Source: Xestospongia muta | Taxonomy: Eukaryota > Porifera > Demospongiae > Haplosclerida > Petrosiidae | Direction: 5' to 3' | Assembly: GCA_963693285.1 (NCBI GenBank) | Contig: OY848930.1 | Span: 5,208,001 to 5,272,000 of the forward strand | DNA length: 64,000 nt | Part shown: positions 31,825-49,500 of the stretch, piece by piece | Numbering within the stretch: the first letter of the stretch is position 1 | Layout of the letters: every line of letters starts with the position of its first letter | Program-made: the position numbers and the translations under genes | Notes under the pieces: generated by a model | Seen by the model: the letters and a program-made list of their open reading frames with translations, nothing else | Told to the model about the DNA's origin: nothing | Database searches by the model: none

Positions 31825-33599
31825 TTAAGGAGGTGACCCATTCATTTCTTCATTATCACCTTTCGTTACTCTAAATGTAATCATTGGAGTTCCTTCTTCA
31901 CCCTCGGCAATTGTAACTCGACTATCTCTACCAGCTGTCTCATCAATATGTTCATTAGAAGGAGACTCTAATTGTTGAGACTCCACCTCCTCTTCAAAAC
32001 CCATAGCTGGCCCATATTTGACAAGTATGGATCGACTTAACCATTCTTTTATAATGTTAATACTGATCTCCCATAACTGCTCTTGGTGATGCATGTTTCT
32101 AAAAATAGATGAATACACGGACAGATAATAGATGGATAGATTGATTACATGGACAGATAATGGATGGATAGCTAGATTATATGGACAGATAATGGATGGA
32201 TAGCTAGATTATATGGACAGATAATGGATGGATAGCTAGATTATATGGACAGATAATGGATGGATAGCTAGATTGTATGGACACATAATGGATGGATAGC
32301 TAGATTGTATGGACACATAGTGGATGGATAGCTAGATTGTATGGACATATAATGGTTGTTTATTTATTTTCACATTATCTAACGTATGTTTTTACTAACA
32401 AGTGCTGTCTCTTACTTACCTTGATAAAGAACTAGAGAGAACAGGACGGCAGTCACTAAAATAAAGACATCTTTGTGAGTTTAGTTCAGGATTAACAGCA
32501 CAATTCAATGAAGTTGTAGCACCTGCTTGAGCATCTCGAAGTATTGCTAGATAAATAAACAATAAATGGACACAAAAAACAGAAATGGATACATAGACAG
32601 ATATTGTATAGAGAAGAAATGGATATATGGATAGAAATGGACGGACACATGTGTATGTATATGTTCTATACGTTTGAAAGCGACTTTGTAAGCTCGATAG
32701 AAAAAGTTTAGCCAGAAACTATCTACAGTGTTACGACCTAATTCAGTTTCCACCTGTAATAAGTATTATCTACATAATTAATGAACATTATAGCTAACAG
32801 ATCCAGGATGGACTGATGACACAGTGATTCCTACATTTTCCAATCTCCTTTGAAGTGCATAAGCCATCATTACCTAAAATGAGTAAAACCCTCATTGTTA
32901 AATGCTAATTAATTACATTATATAGCTTGGAATTGGAGTAAAATTTATTTCTAATGTATTCTTGTTCTGCATTCATGTTTCCAGGAGCAAATACTCCAGA
33001 TGAATGGAGTCGAGATGATACAATAATAATTCTGCAATCTCCACAGTCAGATGCTGTGTCCAATATAATAGGTAATAACTCCAATGTAAGGAGAAAATGA
33101 CTGAGATGATTGACTTGAAATTGTGCTTCATAACCATCTTCTGTCATTGCTATGGAGAGAGAGAAAGAGAGAGAGAGAGAGTGACAGTAATGGTATGATA
33201 AGAGTCCACATACTTAAAGGTAACCATGCTATACCAGCATTATTAATGAGGATATGTAATGGAAGGTTCTTCTCTCGAAATGCTACAGTAAAATCTTTCG
33301 TTGAACGGAAAGAACTCAAGTCCAGTAACATCCATTCTATTATAACTGATTTATCAGGGTAATCGGTGCCTATTTCTTGTTTCATCTGTTCCACAGCCTA
33401 CAGAGATTGAATTACATTAGGTGACTGATCTTTTACTTACTGCATTAGCTCTCTCAGTGGATCTACAAGCAATAATAGTGTGTGCTCCCATTATGGCAAG
33501 AGCTTTAGCTGTCTCATAACCAATCCCAGCATTACCTCCAGTAATAACAGCTACTTTACCACTTAAATTAACAATAGGGAAGGATAAGTTGGCACCCAT
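31825..33599 (-). CDS. Short-chain dehydrogenase/reductase, copy A
   Basis: Starts M-G-A-N-L-S at 33599. Exons: 33599 to about 33442, about 33397-33216, about 33151-32925, about 32870-32798, about 32753-32673, about 32547-32420, about 32099-31825. Motifs: cofactor site T-G-G-N-A-G-I-G, N-N-A-G, the catalytic Ser in I-V-S-S and Y-S-N-S-K (YxxxK). It resembles retinol-dehydrogenase/WWOX-type SDRs that use NAD(P). The C-terminal tail is acidic and unlike those of copies B-D. It is head to head with copy B. The substrate is unknown; the N-terminal M-G-x-x-x-S would suit N-myristoylation. Confidence 0.85.
32110..32350 (-). repeat. 32-bp minisatellite in an SDR A intron
   Basis: About seven units of ATGGATGGATAGCTAGATTATATGGACAGATA. 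Later units carry TTGTATGGACACATA, so variants are ordered along the array. Confidence 0.92.
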
Positions 33600-33648
33600 G
33601 ATCTTTGATGACCTACTTCTATAGCCACACCTCTCGTTGGAAGTAAAA
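33600..33648. promoter_or_regulatory. 49-bp divergent start region of SDR A and SDR B
   Basis: Only 49 bases separate the ATG of copy A (33599, minus) and that of copy B (33649, plus). Both 5' UTRs must be very short, or the transcripts overlap into the partner gene. No TATA box is obvious. No intron donor lies before either ATG. Confidence 0.6.
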
Positions 33649-35245
33649 ATGGGTGCTAACTTGTCCTTCCCTACTGTTGATTTAAATGGTAAAGTAGCTG
33701 TTATTACTGGAGGTAATGCTGGGATTGGCTATGAGACAGCTAAAGCTCTTGCCATAATGGGAGCACACACTATTATTGCTTGTAGATCCAGTGAGAGAGC
33801 TAATGCAGTAAGTAAAAGATCAGTCACCTTTGATAATTCAATCTCTGTAGGCTGTGGAACAGATGAAACAAGAAATTAGTACTGAGTTCCCTGATAAGAC
33901 AGTTACAATAGAATGGATGTTACTGGACTTAAGTTCTTTCCGTTCTACAAAAGATTTTACTGTAGCTTTCCGAGAGAAGAACCTTCCATTACATATCCTC
34001 ATTAATAATGCCGGGATTATTGGCCTACCACTGAGTAAGTATAATATATATTACTGATAACTCTCTCTCTCTCTCTCTCCATAGCAATGACAGAAGATGA
34101 TTATGAAGCACAATTTCAAGTCAATCATCTCAGTCATTTTCTCCTTACATTGGAATTATTACCTATTATATTGGACACAGCATCAAACTGTGGAGATTGT
34201 AGAATTGTTATTGTATCATCTGCTGCACATTTGAGTGGAGTATTTGAACCAGGAAATATGAATGCTGAGGTTTCTTATTCACGTATGGGGTTTTATAACA
34301 AATCTAAATTATATAATGTAAAGAATATCACAGTGTAATATGTCCAATGACTATTATTGTATTGATATAGGTAATGCATGGATTTGCTCTACAGAGACGT
34401 CTACAAAATGTTGGTATAACTGTCTCCTCACTTCATCCTGGTTTTGTAAGCTGATTTACTTTACATACACATGTACTATGTTGTTATAGGTTAATACTGA
34501 GATTGTTAACAAAGGATTAACAGATAGTATTGGGTGGAGCAGAGTGTGGAGAGTTAGCAAATTTTTGATGACACGTTAGTATGTTATAAAAGTGACCATG
34601 ATATTATTATAAGTTTAGCTATGATTAGAGATGTTGTTAAAGGTGCTGCTACTTCCATTAACTGTGCTGTAAATCCTGAACTTAACAGTCAACAATGTTA
34701 TTATTATAAAGATACTAAAGTGTGTTCTCCATTACCAATCTCTATGTAAGAATGGATGGATGGACAAATAGATGGATGGAATGTACCAATAATGGATGGA
34801 CAGATACTTTCTCTCTTAAAGGGATGTTCGTTTACAAGAGCAGCTGTGGGAAATTAGTATTAATATTGTCAAAGAGTGGGTCACTCCTGAAGTGTTAGAG
34901 AAATATGGAGCAACTATTGAAACAACTTCACCTGTTCAGGGAGCCACACCTACTCAAGCTCAAGAAACAACAGCTACTACTGAAGAGGGAGTAGAAGCTC
35001 CACTCACTCCTAATGACACACCTGAATCTCAAGCAGAAACAGAAGCTGTGGAAGACCCACAGATGCCATCACCTGATCAATCTAAAGTGGGTGTGTCTAC
35101 AGAGCCTATACCAACACAAGATGAGACTACTCCACCCTCGGATATGAATCCCCCTCTGTTGAATGAGACTGTAGAGAATTCTCCTTCAACAGATGAAATG
35201 GGAAAAGAGGAGTGTCATCCTTCTGATGAAGATAACCAAAATTAA
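33649..35245 (+). CDS. Short-chain dehydrogenase/reductase, copy B
   Basis: ATG at 33649 (M-G-A-N-L-S); an in-frame TTG at 33637 is not a likely start. Exons: 33649 to about 33808, about 33851-34032, about 34085-34318, about 34370-34446, about 34490-34574, about 34619-34746, about 34821-35245. Carries T-G-G-N-A-G-I-G, N-N-A-G, I-V-S-S and Y-N-K-S-K. The last exon adds a disordered Thr/Glu/Pro-rich tail of about 110 residues ending in D-E-D-N-Q-N. Intron sequences are close to those of copies C and D, showing recent tandem duplication. Confidence 0.88.
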
Positions 35246-35493
35246 TTTGCAATAAGCTACAACCATGCTATTATAATTTTATAAAGTAGTGTTGATGACA
35301 AAAATGAACCTTTTATTAACGAATATTATTAAAGAAGTTATAGGTGTGGTTTAAGATGATAGGTGTGGCAGCACTGTGGCTTAAGATGGGTGATATCTTC
35401 TGATGACAACTAAATTTAATTTCTGATAAGCCACAATCATGTTAGTGACAAAATTAAACCTTTCATTAAAGAATATTATAGGTGTGGCTTAAG

Positions 35494-35902
35494 ATGGGTG
35501 CCAAGTTATCCTTCCCTATTGTTGATTTAAGTGGCAAAGTAGCTGTTATTACTGGAGGTAATGCTGGGATTGGCTATGCGACAGCTAAAACTCTTGCCAT
35601 AATGGGAGCACACACTATTATTGCTTCTAGATCCAGCGAGAAAGCTAATGCAGTAAGTCAAAGATCAGTCACTTTATGTAATTCAATCTCTGTAGGCTGT
35701 GGAGCAGATGAAGCAAGAAATTAGTACTGAGTTCCCTGATAAGACAGTTACAATAGAATGGATGTTACTGGACTTGAGTTCTTTCCGTTCAACGAAAGAT
35801 TTTACTGTGGCATTTCGAGAGAAGAACCTTCCATTACATATCCTCATTAATAATGCCGGGATTGGTACTATACCATTGAGTAAGTATTATATATATTACT
35901 GA

Positions 35903-35948
<46 letters not shown>

Positions 35949-37118
35949 AGCAATGACAGAAGATGGTTATGAAACACAATTTCAAGTCAATCATCTCAGT
36001 CATTTTCTCCTTACATTGGAGTTATTACCTATTATATTGGATACAGCATCAAACTGTGGAGATTGTAGAATTGTTATTGTATCATCTACTGGACATTTGA
36101 ATGCAGTATTTGAACCAGGAAACATGAATGCTGAGGTTTCTTATTCACGTCTGGGCTTTTATTACAAATCTAAATTATATAATGTAAAGAATATCACAGT
36201 GTAATATGTCCAATGAGTATTATTGTATTGATATAGGTAATGCATGGATTTGCTCTACAGAGACGTCTACAAAATGTTGGTATAACTGTCTCCTCACTTC
36301 ATCCTGGTCTTGTAAGTATATTATTACCATCATTGTTATATATCAAGTATGTATAAAGGTCAATACTGACAGTCTCAACAAAGGGTTCAGTGATAGTACT
36401 AGTATCAGTTGGATGATTACTGTTGCAAAATTTCTGTTTTCTCGTAAGTTAAGTATAAAACTACTTGTATTACTATAATCTCTAGCTATTTTTCGAGACG
36501 TTATTCAAGGTGCTGCTACTTCCATTAACTGTGCTGTAAATCCTGAACTTAACAGTCAACAATGTTATTATTATAAAGATACTAAACCAAGTTCACCATT
36601 ACCAATCTCTATGTAAGAATGGATGCATGGACAAATAGATGGATGGAATGTACCAATAATGGATGAATAGATACTTTCTCTCTTAAAGGGATGTCCATTT
36701 ACAAGAGCAGCTGTGGGAAATTAGTATTAATATTGTCAAAGAGTGGGTCACTCCTGAAGTGTTAGAGAAATATGGAGCAACTATTGAAACAACTTCACCT
36801 GTTCAGGGAGCTACACCCACTCAAGCTCAAGAAACAACAGCTACTACTGAAGAGGGAGTTGAAGCAGAAGCTCCACCCACTCCTAATGACACACCTGAAT
36901 CTCAAGCAGAAACAGAAGCTGTGGAAGACCCACAGATGCCATCACCTGATCAATCTAAAGTGGGTGTGTCTACAGAGCCTATACCAACACAAGATGAGAG
37001 TACTCCACCCTCGGATATGAATCCCCCTCTGTTGAATGAGACTGTAGAGAATTCTCCTTCAACAGATGAAATAGGAAAAGAGGAGTGTCATCCTTCTGAT
37101 GAAGATAACCAAAATTAA
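35494..37118 (+). CDS. Short-chain dehydrogenase/reductase, copy C
   Basis: Starts at the ATG at 35494 (M-G-A-K-L-S-F-P), 249 bp after the copy B stop. Seven exons as in copy B, same SDR motifs (cofactor T-G-G-N-A-G-I-G, active Y-Y-K-S-K in the exon ending near 36182), same disordered tail to the TAA at 37118. It differs from B by scattered substitutions and by a diverged exon near 36360-36445. A CT tract at 35910-35946 precedes the third exon. Confidence 0.88.
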
Positions 37119-37248
37119 TTTGCAATAAGCCACAACCATGCTACCATAATTTAATAAAGTAGTGTTGATGACAAAAAATAAACCTTTTATTAAAGAATAT
37201 TATTAAAGAAGTTATAGGTATGGTTTAAGATGATAGGTGTGGCTAAAA

Positions 37249-38807
37249 ATGGGTGCTAACTTATCCTTCCCTATTGTTGACTTAAGTGGTAAAGTAGCTG
37301 TTATTACTGGAGGTAATGCTGGGATTGGCTATGGGACAGCTAAAACTCTTGCCATAATGGGAGCACACACTATTATTGCTTGTAGATCCAGTGAGAAAGC
37401 TAATGCAGTAAGTAAAAGATCAGTCACCTTATGTAATTCAATCTCTGTAGGCTGTGGAACGGATGAAACAAGAAATTAGTACTGAGTTCCCTGATAAGAC
37501 AGTTACAATAGAATGGATGTTACTGGACTTAAGTTCTTTCCGTTCTACAAAAGATTTTACTGTAGCTTTCCGAGAGAAGAACCTTCCATTACATATCCTC
37601 ATTAATAATGCCGGGATTGGTGGCCTACCACTGAGTAAGTATAATATATATTACTGATAACTCTCTCTCTCTCTCTCTCCATAGCAATGACAGAAGATGG
37701 TTATGAAGCACAATTTCAAGTCAATCATCTCAGTCATTTTCTCCTTACATTGGAATTATTACCTATTATATTGGACACAGCATCAAACTGTGGAGATTGT
37801 AGAATTGTTATTGTATCATCTGCTGGCCATTTGAGTGGAGTATTTGAACCAGGAAACATGAATGCTGAGGTTTCTTATTCACGTCTGGGCTTTTATTACA
37901 AATCTAAATTATATAATGTAAAGAATATCACAGTGTAATATGTCCAATGAGTATTATTGTATTGATATAGGTAATGCATGGATTTGCTCTACAGAGACGT
38001 CTACAAAATGTTGGTATAACTGTCTCCTCACTTCATCCTGGTCTTGTAAGTATATTATTACCATCATTGTTATATATCAAGTATGTATAAAGGTCAATAC
38101 TAACATTCTCAACAAAGGGTTCAGTGATAGTACTAGTAGGACTTGGATGATAAGTGTTTAAAAATTTTTGTTATCTCGTAAGTTAAGTATAAAACTACTT
38201 GTATTACTGTGATCTCTAGCTATGTTAAGAGGTGTTGTTAAAGGTGCTGCTACTTCCATTAACTGTGCTGTAAATCCTGAACTTAACAGTCAACAATGTT
38301 ATTATTATAAAGATACTAAACCAAGTTCACCATTACCAATCTCTATGTAAGAATGGATGCATGGACAAATAGATGGATGGAATGTACCAATAATGGATGA
38401 ATAGATACTTTCTCTCTTAAAGGGATGTCCATTTACAAGAGCAGCTGTGGGAAATTAGTATTAATATTGTCAAAGAGTGGGTCACTCCTGAAGTGTTAGA
38501 GAAATATGGAGCAACTATTGAAACAGCTTCACCTGTTCAGGAAGCCACACCCACTCAAGCTCAAGAAAAGTCAGATACCAGGGAAGAGGGAGTTAAAGAA
38601 CAAGCTCCACCTACTCCTAATGAAACACCTGAAACTCAAGTGGAAACAGAAGACGCACAGATACCATCACCTAATCAATCTAAAGTGGGTGTGTCTACAG
38701 AGCCTATACAAACACAAGATGAAAGTACTCCACCCTCTGATAGGAATCCCACTCTGTTGAATGAGACCATAGATCATCTTCCTCCTACAGACAAAGTGGA
38801 AAAATAA
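37249..38807 (+). pseudogene. Short-chain dehydrogenase/reductase, copy D, with in-frame stop
   Basis: Starts at the ATG at 37249. Exons match copy C almost base for base up to the fifth exon, where copy C reads T-V-A-K-F-L but copy D reads S-V-stop (TAA at 38159-38161). All splice sites and the downstream exons, including a tail that differs from copies B and C, remain open. Either a truncated SDR lacking the substrate-loop C-terminus is made, or this is a young pseudogene. Catalytic residues lie upstream of the stop. Confidence 0.75.
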
Positions 38808-38954
38808 GTTCTCAAGAAGGGTAGAAGAAAGAGCTGTAACACTGCAATAATTATATCAGCCACACCCATTCATTTTTTATTTTTATTTGCTAACAAAAAA
38901 TTTCAAAAAGTTCTAAATAATTTTTAACCTTTTTAGTACTATAAAAATTCAAGC

Positions 38955-41709
38955 ATGAGTACTTCAGGAGTTGGAGAAGATGGTCATTATGGAGTCTCTG
39001 AACAAGAATTTGAATTAGCTCGAAGTGCCAAAGAAGCATTTGACAATCACAGGCACGTAAAGGAACTTGTAGTATACGGAAATATCCTAGAAACCATTCT
39101 TTTCTTTTAGGTATGAAAACTGTTTATCAACTTTGAAGAAACTTGTGGAGTTACGTCAAGAAGATGCTCGTGTCACTCATAACAAAGCAGTTGCTCAATA
39201 TCTTCTCTCTAATTTAACAAAAACAGATGAATTTAGACGGACATTGCAAGCAGTGGAGAGCCAATTTGAACGTGATGCTGAAAATAGTGGAGGAGAAATG
39301 AGTGTTACAGAGAAAAGTGTCTTGTTATTTAATAAAGCTCTTATTCATCAGAGGGTTAGACCCTGTTATAGTTTATTAATTATTGATTTTACTAACAGTT
39401 ACATCAGAACTCTAAAGCTAGAGAAATATTAGAGCAACTTTTTGGAGTCTTGGAGTCATTAAGTAAGTCATATGACTATAATGCATGTCACATGGTAGTC
39501 ATGTGATCTCTCTGTAGCTAAGCAGCTTGGAATTCAAGTCTGTTTGTTGTTAATTGAAGTTTATATTAGTACTTATGAATTGAGCAAAGCAAGTGAACAC
39601 ATTGAGTTGTTTGAAAGACGCTTATTTGGAGGATCTTTGAACAATGGCGGAGGAAAAGGAGATAAAGATGACTCCAAAAGTGCTGAGACAGATAAATACA
39701 AACCTCATATTTATCAGGTTAGATTTAATGGTTTCATACTAGATCTATTGATTTGATTGGTCAGTTCCGAGCTAGGCTCCACCTCTTACACAAAAATGTC
39801 AAGCAATGTAAGAAAGAAGTGAAAAGTCTAACAACAATTACTGGACCAGTAAGACCACACCCACTAGCCTTGCTGAATTTATTGTTTCTTATAGACAGCA
39901 TGTGGTCAATTTCTCAAAGCAAATGTAGAATATCTCCGTGGCAACCATCGAAAAGCCTTAAAAGTGTTAAGTTCAGCTCCTAAAGATCCTATTGTTACTG
40001 ATGCTGGAGAGTGTCTTAGCTCATTTCTCTTCAACAATATCGGGTGTATCCATTTTGAATTAGGTAAATACAATCTAGCAGCACATTATTTCAGAAAAGC
40101 TGTCGATGAAAATGATGCTGCACTTAATGGCTACCCTCCTCTTGACAGAGGTAATTTGAACCTGTAACCACACCTACTTATCATAGCCTTATAGCCACAC
40201 CTCTTTCTGGCCGTCCATTGTCAGTATTAGGTGTAAATTGTCGCCATATTTTACTTTATAATTTGGGTCTTCAGCAGTTATATGGCGGACAACCGTTAGC
40301 AGCCTTTGACTCATTACTTGAAGTAGTTCAAGTCTTTCATGGCAACCCTCGTCTCTGGCTAAGACTAGCAGAGGCATGTATTGCTTCACATACTAAGGTA
40401 TGTCATATCTTGATGAGTTACTTTTATGGAGAGTGTTTAGGGACAACAAGAACAGGTGCATCAAATGAGAAATAAAAGCAGTACAGTACAAGTTGTATTA
40501 GGGAATGGTCTACATCAAAAACTAATCATTACTCCAATGCAATGGTCTGCTAAGAAAAGGTTAGTGGGTGTGGCTAGATATGAAACTAAAAGCTATCTTT
40601 GCATTAGTCTCGAGTCCAATAGTGCAGCTATGCCTGCTCCTACATTAGAATTTGCATCTATTTGTCTTCAAAATGCTCTCTTTCTACTTCCTTCTCCATT
40701 GGCATTGGCAGCTGCTCATGGATTATCTCCAATTGACAATGATGAAGGAGGTAAAGAAGCAGGTGGAGACTTACCAATTATTACTGCTTTACCTGGTCCA
40801 CCTATTAAAGGTGATAGTATACTAGATTTGAGGTCAGTATATTCCAGTAAATTAAAGATCTTCAAGACATTATAGGAGCTGCATATTGGCATGTAAAGCA
40901 TATGTATCCCTTGGACTTGGGGATCCAGTTTCAGCACTTGGTGCAGCTCAACAGTTGCTAGATATGTCATCATTACCAGGTGGTCTGAAGTAAGGGATGT
41001 GGCTAGTGGGTGTGGTCATACAGTCTCTTCACAATCAGGTTTGTTGCCAAGTCATATCTTGCAGAAGCACTTATCCAATTGGGACGTACCCAAGAAGCAT
41101 TACATCATCTAAATCCTGAGAGTATCATAGACTTACATGTAACTCATAGCCCATTATGTAAGTACACGGTTGTTCTCTAATAGAATAGTTGCTTTCTTAT
41201 AGCAAGTGAAGTTGAACAAGTTGAGACTCCACCAACCAGACCAACATGTGAGCTATCTCTAATTAAATGTTAATATTTCAATATTTCTCTACAGCTGCTG
41301 GTGTTCAAGGTTTTCCTAATGACATAACATCAGCTAAAGCAACTATATTAGTTAATTTATGTTCTCTCTATTGTTTGAGAAAGGAATATGATTTAGCGAA
41401 GAAAGCTCTTCAACAAGTTAGCAATGCTACAGACTGATAAAGATTACTAATTCATTGTTGTAGGCTGTAGTATTATACAGAACATCCCACCTGCCTAGCC
41501 AAGTAATCTTATTGTCAGCATATGTGGAAATAATGACAGGTACTAACCCTTAGTATACTAGCAGGTTTCCTAGTATATTGGCTAGTATACTACTAGTTAA
41601 CTATTGTTGCTAAGCAACCTAATTATTTATCTTGTTGCTAGGCAACATGTCTCAAGCCATTCAAGTGATCAAGAAGCATCAACCATTTCCACCAATGGTA
41701 CATGTATAA
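38955..41709 (+). CDS. CNOT10: CCR4-NOT complex subunit 10
   Basis: ATG at 38955, about a dozen exons, stop TAA at 41707-41709. Matches CNOT10 along its length: the N-terminal F-x-N-H-x-Y-E-N-C-L-x-x-[12 protein letters not shown], the K-C-K-K-E-V-K-S segment, [26 protein letters not shown] and [10 protein letters not shown], and the closing Q-A-I-Q-V-I-K. CNOT10 is a TPR scaffold that pairs with CNOT11 in the mRNA deadenylase complex. It is tail to tail with MCM4, 123 bp apart. Confidence 0.93.
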
Positions 41710-41832
41710 AAACGTGTACAAATGGATAGACTTGGTGATAATATATCAGTCAAAATTTTAGTTGATTATCAAGTAAAATTAATAATCAAGACTTGTACCT
41801 TGTAATTATAATGGTGGGTGGGTGAGTGTGGT

Positions 41833-45622
<3,790 letters not shown>

Positions 45623-45774
45623 TATAAACTGTTAAGTTGTCAGAGCATGCACTCGCCTTCTAGCTATATTTCCCGCCAGCGGGTAAAGTGTTTTTAACCC
45701 TTCATAATTTAACCCTTAACTGACATATTTATATTTTCAAAACTTACCCGGGAACAGAAAGGGGCTGTCAGCTG

Positions 45775-46251
45775 ATGGAAACTATTGATCTCTGTGGAGG
45801 AGAAGCAGGTAGTATTTGGGGAAGGAAACCTAACCCAAGACAAAGAGACGGGTAGATAAATTAACATCTAGTTAGTTGCTCTTTAATGCAAGTCTTTGGC
45901 AAACAGGTTTCTATTGAGTATCAGCAACACACGTATTGGACTGACAGCTCAAGGAAGACATGTACCATTTACAAAAGTCACTTTTGGAAGTCATGGCAGT
46001 TGGTTTGTTGCAAGTGATCAACTGGGCGTGGTCTATTGTATTGATATCGGCAGAAACAGGTGATTAAATTAATTTTAAAATTATTAATTCTCTTATTGTG
46101 TAGATATCAAGTCATTCATAGACTAGGACAAATATGTACTGCTCTTCTAGTTAGCCACACCCACTCTAATCAACTTTACGTAGCTATGGCAAACTTAAAT
46201 GTACACTGTATTAATATAGGTAGGTGAGTATATAATGACCAAGGTTACTCC

Positions 46252-46294
<43 letters not shown>

Positions 46295-46524
46295 TCTCTC
46301 TCTCTCTCTCTCAGATTCTCATCAATTAGTATCTACTTTTGGTCCACATGATGCATCCATTAAGTCGTTATCTCTTCATCAAAGTGGGCGTTACCTATTA
46401 GTGGTCACTGCATGTGATTCGGTCTTATGGGATACTCACACTAACAAACGTTGTCGAACCCTCTGTGGAGGAGAAACTGTTGGAGTTCAAGATGTAAGTT
46501 GCTGTTTAATTTATATACCTAACA

Positions 46525-46559
<35 letters not shown>

Positions 46560-49500
46560 GGTGTTCTTTCTTCCAATGAGTAACAGTATTTTGACATGTT
46601 TTAAAGATGACTCCATTCATGCCTGGGAGACTGATACATTGGAATACAAATATCTTCTTCCTTCTCCATCAGGTCCTGTACCTAATTATAGAGCATTTGC
46701 TACTACAATAGATGGTCAGTATACAATATAGATATATCTAATTGATGGCTTATTTAGGGCGACTACTGGTAGCCGGGGGACGTTCCAATGCTCTCCATAT
46801 ATGGGATATGCAGCGTCACCAGTTGGAGCATATTATCCAGTTACCTCCTAAAATAAAATGTGTCAAACTATTAATGTTTGTTGGTAATACATTTGATGGA
46901 CACAAAAGTGAAGTAAGTTAATATAAGAGCTATTGAGTTTATTGGTCAATAGTTATTAGGTATCTTAGCACAAGATGGTATCATTAGATTCATTAGTATC
47001 ATTGGATGCAAGCTGTTATTTCAACTTGGAAACAATAAAGAGGAGGTACATTTATTACTGATAAAACCTCAACTTTTCTTATAGCTGATTAGCCAAGCTC
47101 ATCTTGATTCTGCTGGACATTATGTTGTAGCAATTAATGAGCAAGGTCGTCTAATGATTTATGATATATTTGAGCTCTTAAAATCACACCAAATGGTCAG
47201 TTATAACACCATTGTACCTAGCAACCACTGTACCCTTGTACCTAGCAACCACTGTACCCCTGTACTAGCAAACACTGTACCATTATTCCTCAACAACTGT
47301 TGTACACTATCTGTTTTGTATTACAGCCTTCTACACCTATCACTGATATTCTTGAAATGGATCGTTCTCCATCTCCTCATGTATCCAAGCTTTCCACAAC
47401 ATTGTCATCTACTAAACCTGTTAAGAAAACCAGTCAGACCAGTCGAAATAGTAAAACTAAAGAAACAAGTACTGTAGGAGGTGTTACATTAAATTTAACA
47501 CGACTTAAGTCCATTTTAAAAGGATACGGAGAATACCCAGCTAAATATCGGTAAGTACTGTGTATATCTCTTGTTCTTTCCTCTTCCACTAGATCCTTTA
47601 TTTGGCGAAGTCTCCTCCATCTACCTGAGAATCATTCTGCTTACTCAGCTCTTTTAGAGAAGGGAACTCACCCAGCATATGTCAATATAAGTACAAAATA
47701 TCCCATTAAAAGTCAAAAACTTCTCAGAGTATTACAACGGTAATACACTACTGGTAACATATATGAAAATACTTTGTTATTTTAGAGCACTATCAGCTCT
47801 TGCTCACTGGACACCATTATTTTCAGAAGTGGAATATCTACCCGCTTTAGTTTTCCCTTTTGTCAAATTATTTCAGAATAATCAGCTGGTCACATTTGAA
47901 ATAGTGGCAACTATTCTATGTAAGATAATCTATTCTAGTTAATAATATTACATACTCTCTCTAGATAACTGGTGTAGTCACTGGTTTGAATATTTTCCTA
48001 ATCCTCCACTGAATGTACTAGCACTTGTGGAGAATCTTCTCTCTCATCATGACCCTCACTTACTTCAGCATTTTGTAGCTCACAAGATCACCTCTCAAGT
48101 CTATGCATGGCCACTTTTACAAACCCTTTTCAGTGAAGTTTTATCTAAAGATGAATGGCTAAAGCTATGGGATAACATATTATCTCAGCCACTGTCGTTT
48201 CTGTTAATGGTTGCTACTGGTTACCTCTCATCTGCCAGACAGACATTGTTAAAATGTACCACAGCTGAGGATGTAGAAGTTAGTCATACAATTATCACTT
48301 GATTTTCATATTATATTTATTGTTGTAGTACTTTGTTCGACATCAAAGTTCTGTTAACCTCTCTATAGTACTACAAGATGCATATAGGATGCAAGAAGCC
48401 ACACCCAATGAACTCCACCCACAAGAGACATTGGGACAGTTTACTCGTCTAACACAAGGGACTTATCCTGTCTTCAATAAATATCCAAAATACATTGTAG
48501 ATTATCAGGTATCAATGATGTCATTATGATGTCATTAGTTTGTTGTTTAGCTTCAAGAGAAAGAACGAATACGAAAAGAAGAACAGGAATACCTCCGTCA
48601 AAGGTATCTACTAGTCACATGACCATCATGTCATTGGTTCTTGTTATCATGTGACTTGTATAGGCAACAAAGCTTGGAATTAGAGAGACTAGCAGAACAG
48701 AGGAAACTTGAAGAAGAAGCATGGCAGAGACAACAAGAGTTACTTCTAGTAGCTGAAGATCAACGAAAGAAAATGTTAGAATTAGAGGAACAAAAATTGG
48801 CAGATCAAAGAGCACGCTTAGCAGCGATGAAACGAGAAGCTAGAATAAAAGAATTGAGATCTCTTGATGACGCAAGACAGCGCTATCTAGAACAACAACA
48901 AACAGTAAGAGAAGCTGAAATAGCTAAGATGGATCAAGAAATACAAAGAAAGGTACATTATTGATTACTTAAAGCACATGTACTAGTGACATTGTTATAG
49001 ATTTTATTGAGAGATAAAGAAACGCAGGAAGCTATTGAAGAAGTTGAGTTGAGATCACTAGAACTACAAGCTCAACAAGCACGTATGGAACAAGAACTAA
49101 CTCGACGTCATGACTTAGCAATGTATCGTCTAAGAGAACGCCATCAAATTGAGAGAGACACAGCAGGTAAAACTGGATTGACTGGTTTAGTTTGTTTATG
49201 TTAACTTTAGAATCACTTCCTGTCAGTAAAGAATTTGTTGATAATCAGAGAGATAAACTGCAGTTAGCACAGACTAAGTTGGCCCAACTTGAAGTGGAGA
49301 GAAGTTGTCAAGTTGATGAGAACTTAACTCAAGCTCATCAAGAGTTGAGAGCAATACAACAAGACCTACGGGATCAAGAGTTGTATGAACGTCAACAAGA
49401 GTGTCAACTTGAAGGAGAGAAACTAGAGAAAACTATTAGAGATCTCCATTTAACAGTAGTAAGCATATTATCATAATATTAATGATATATAATGTGTTAT

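Noticed and set aside
35482..35493. Upstream start for SDR copy C (and the same for B and D)
   Set aside because: The upstream codon is GTG or TTG; the ATG giving M-G-A-x-L-S is shared by all copies.
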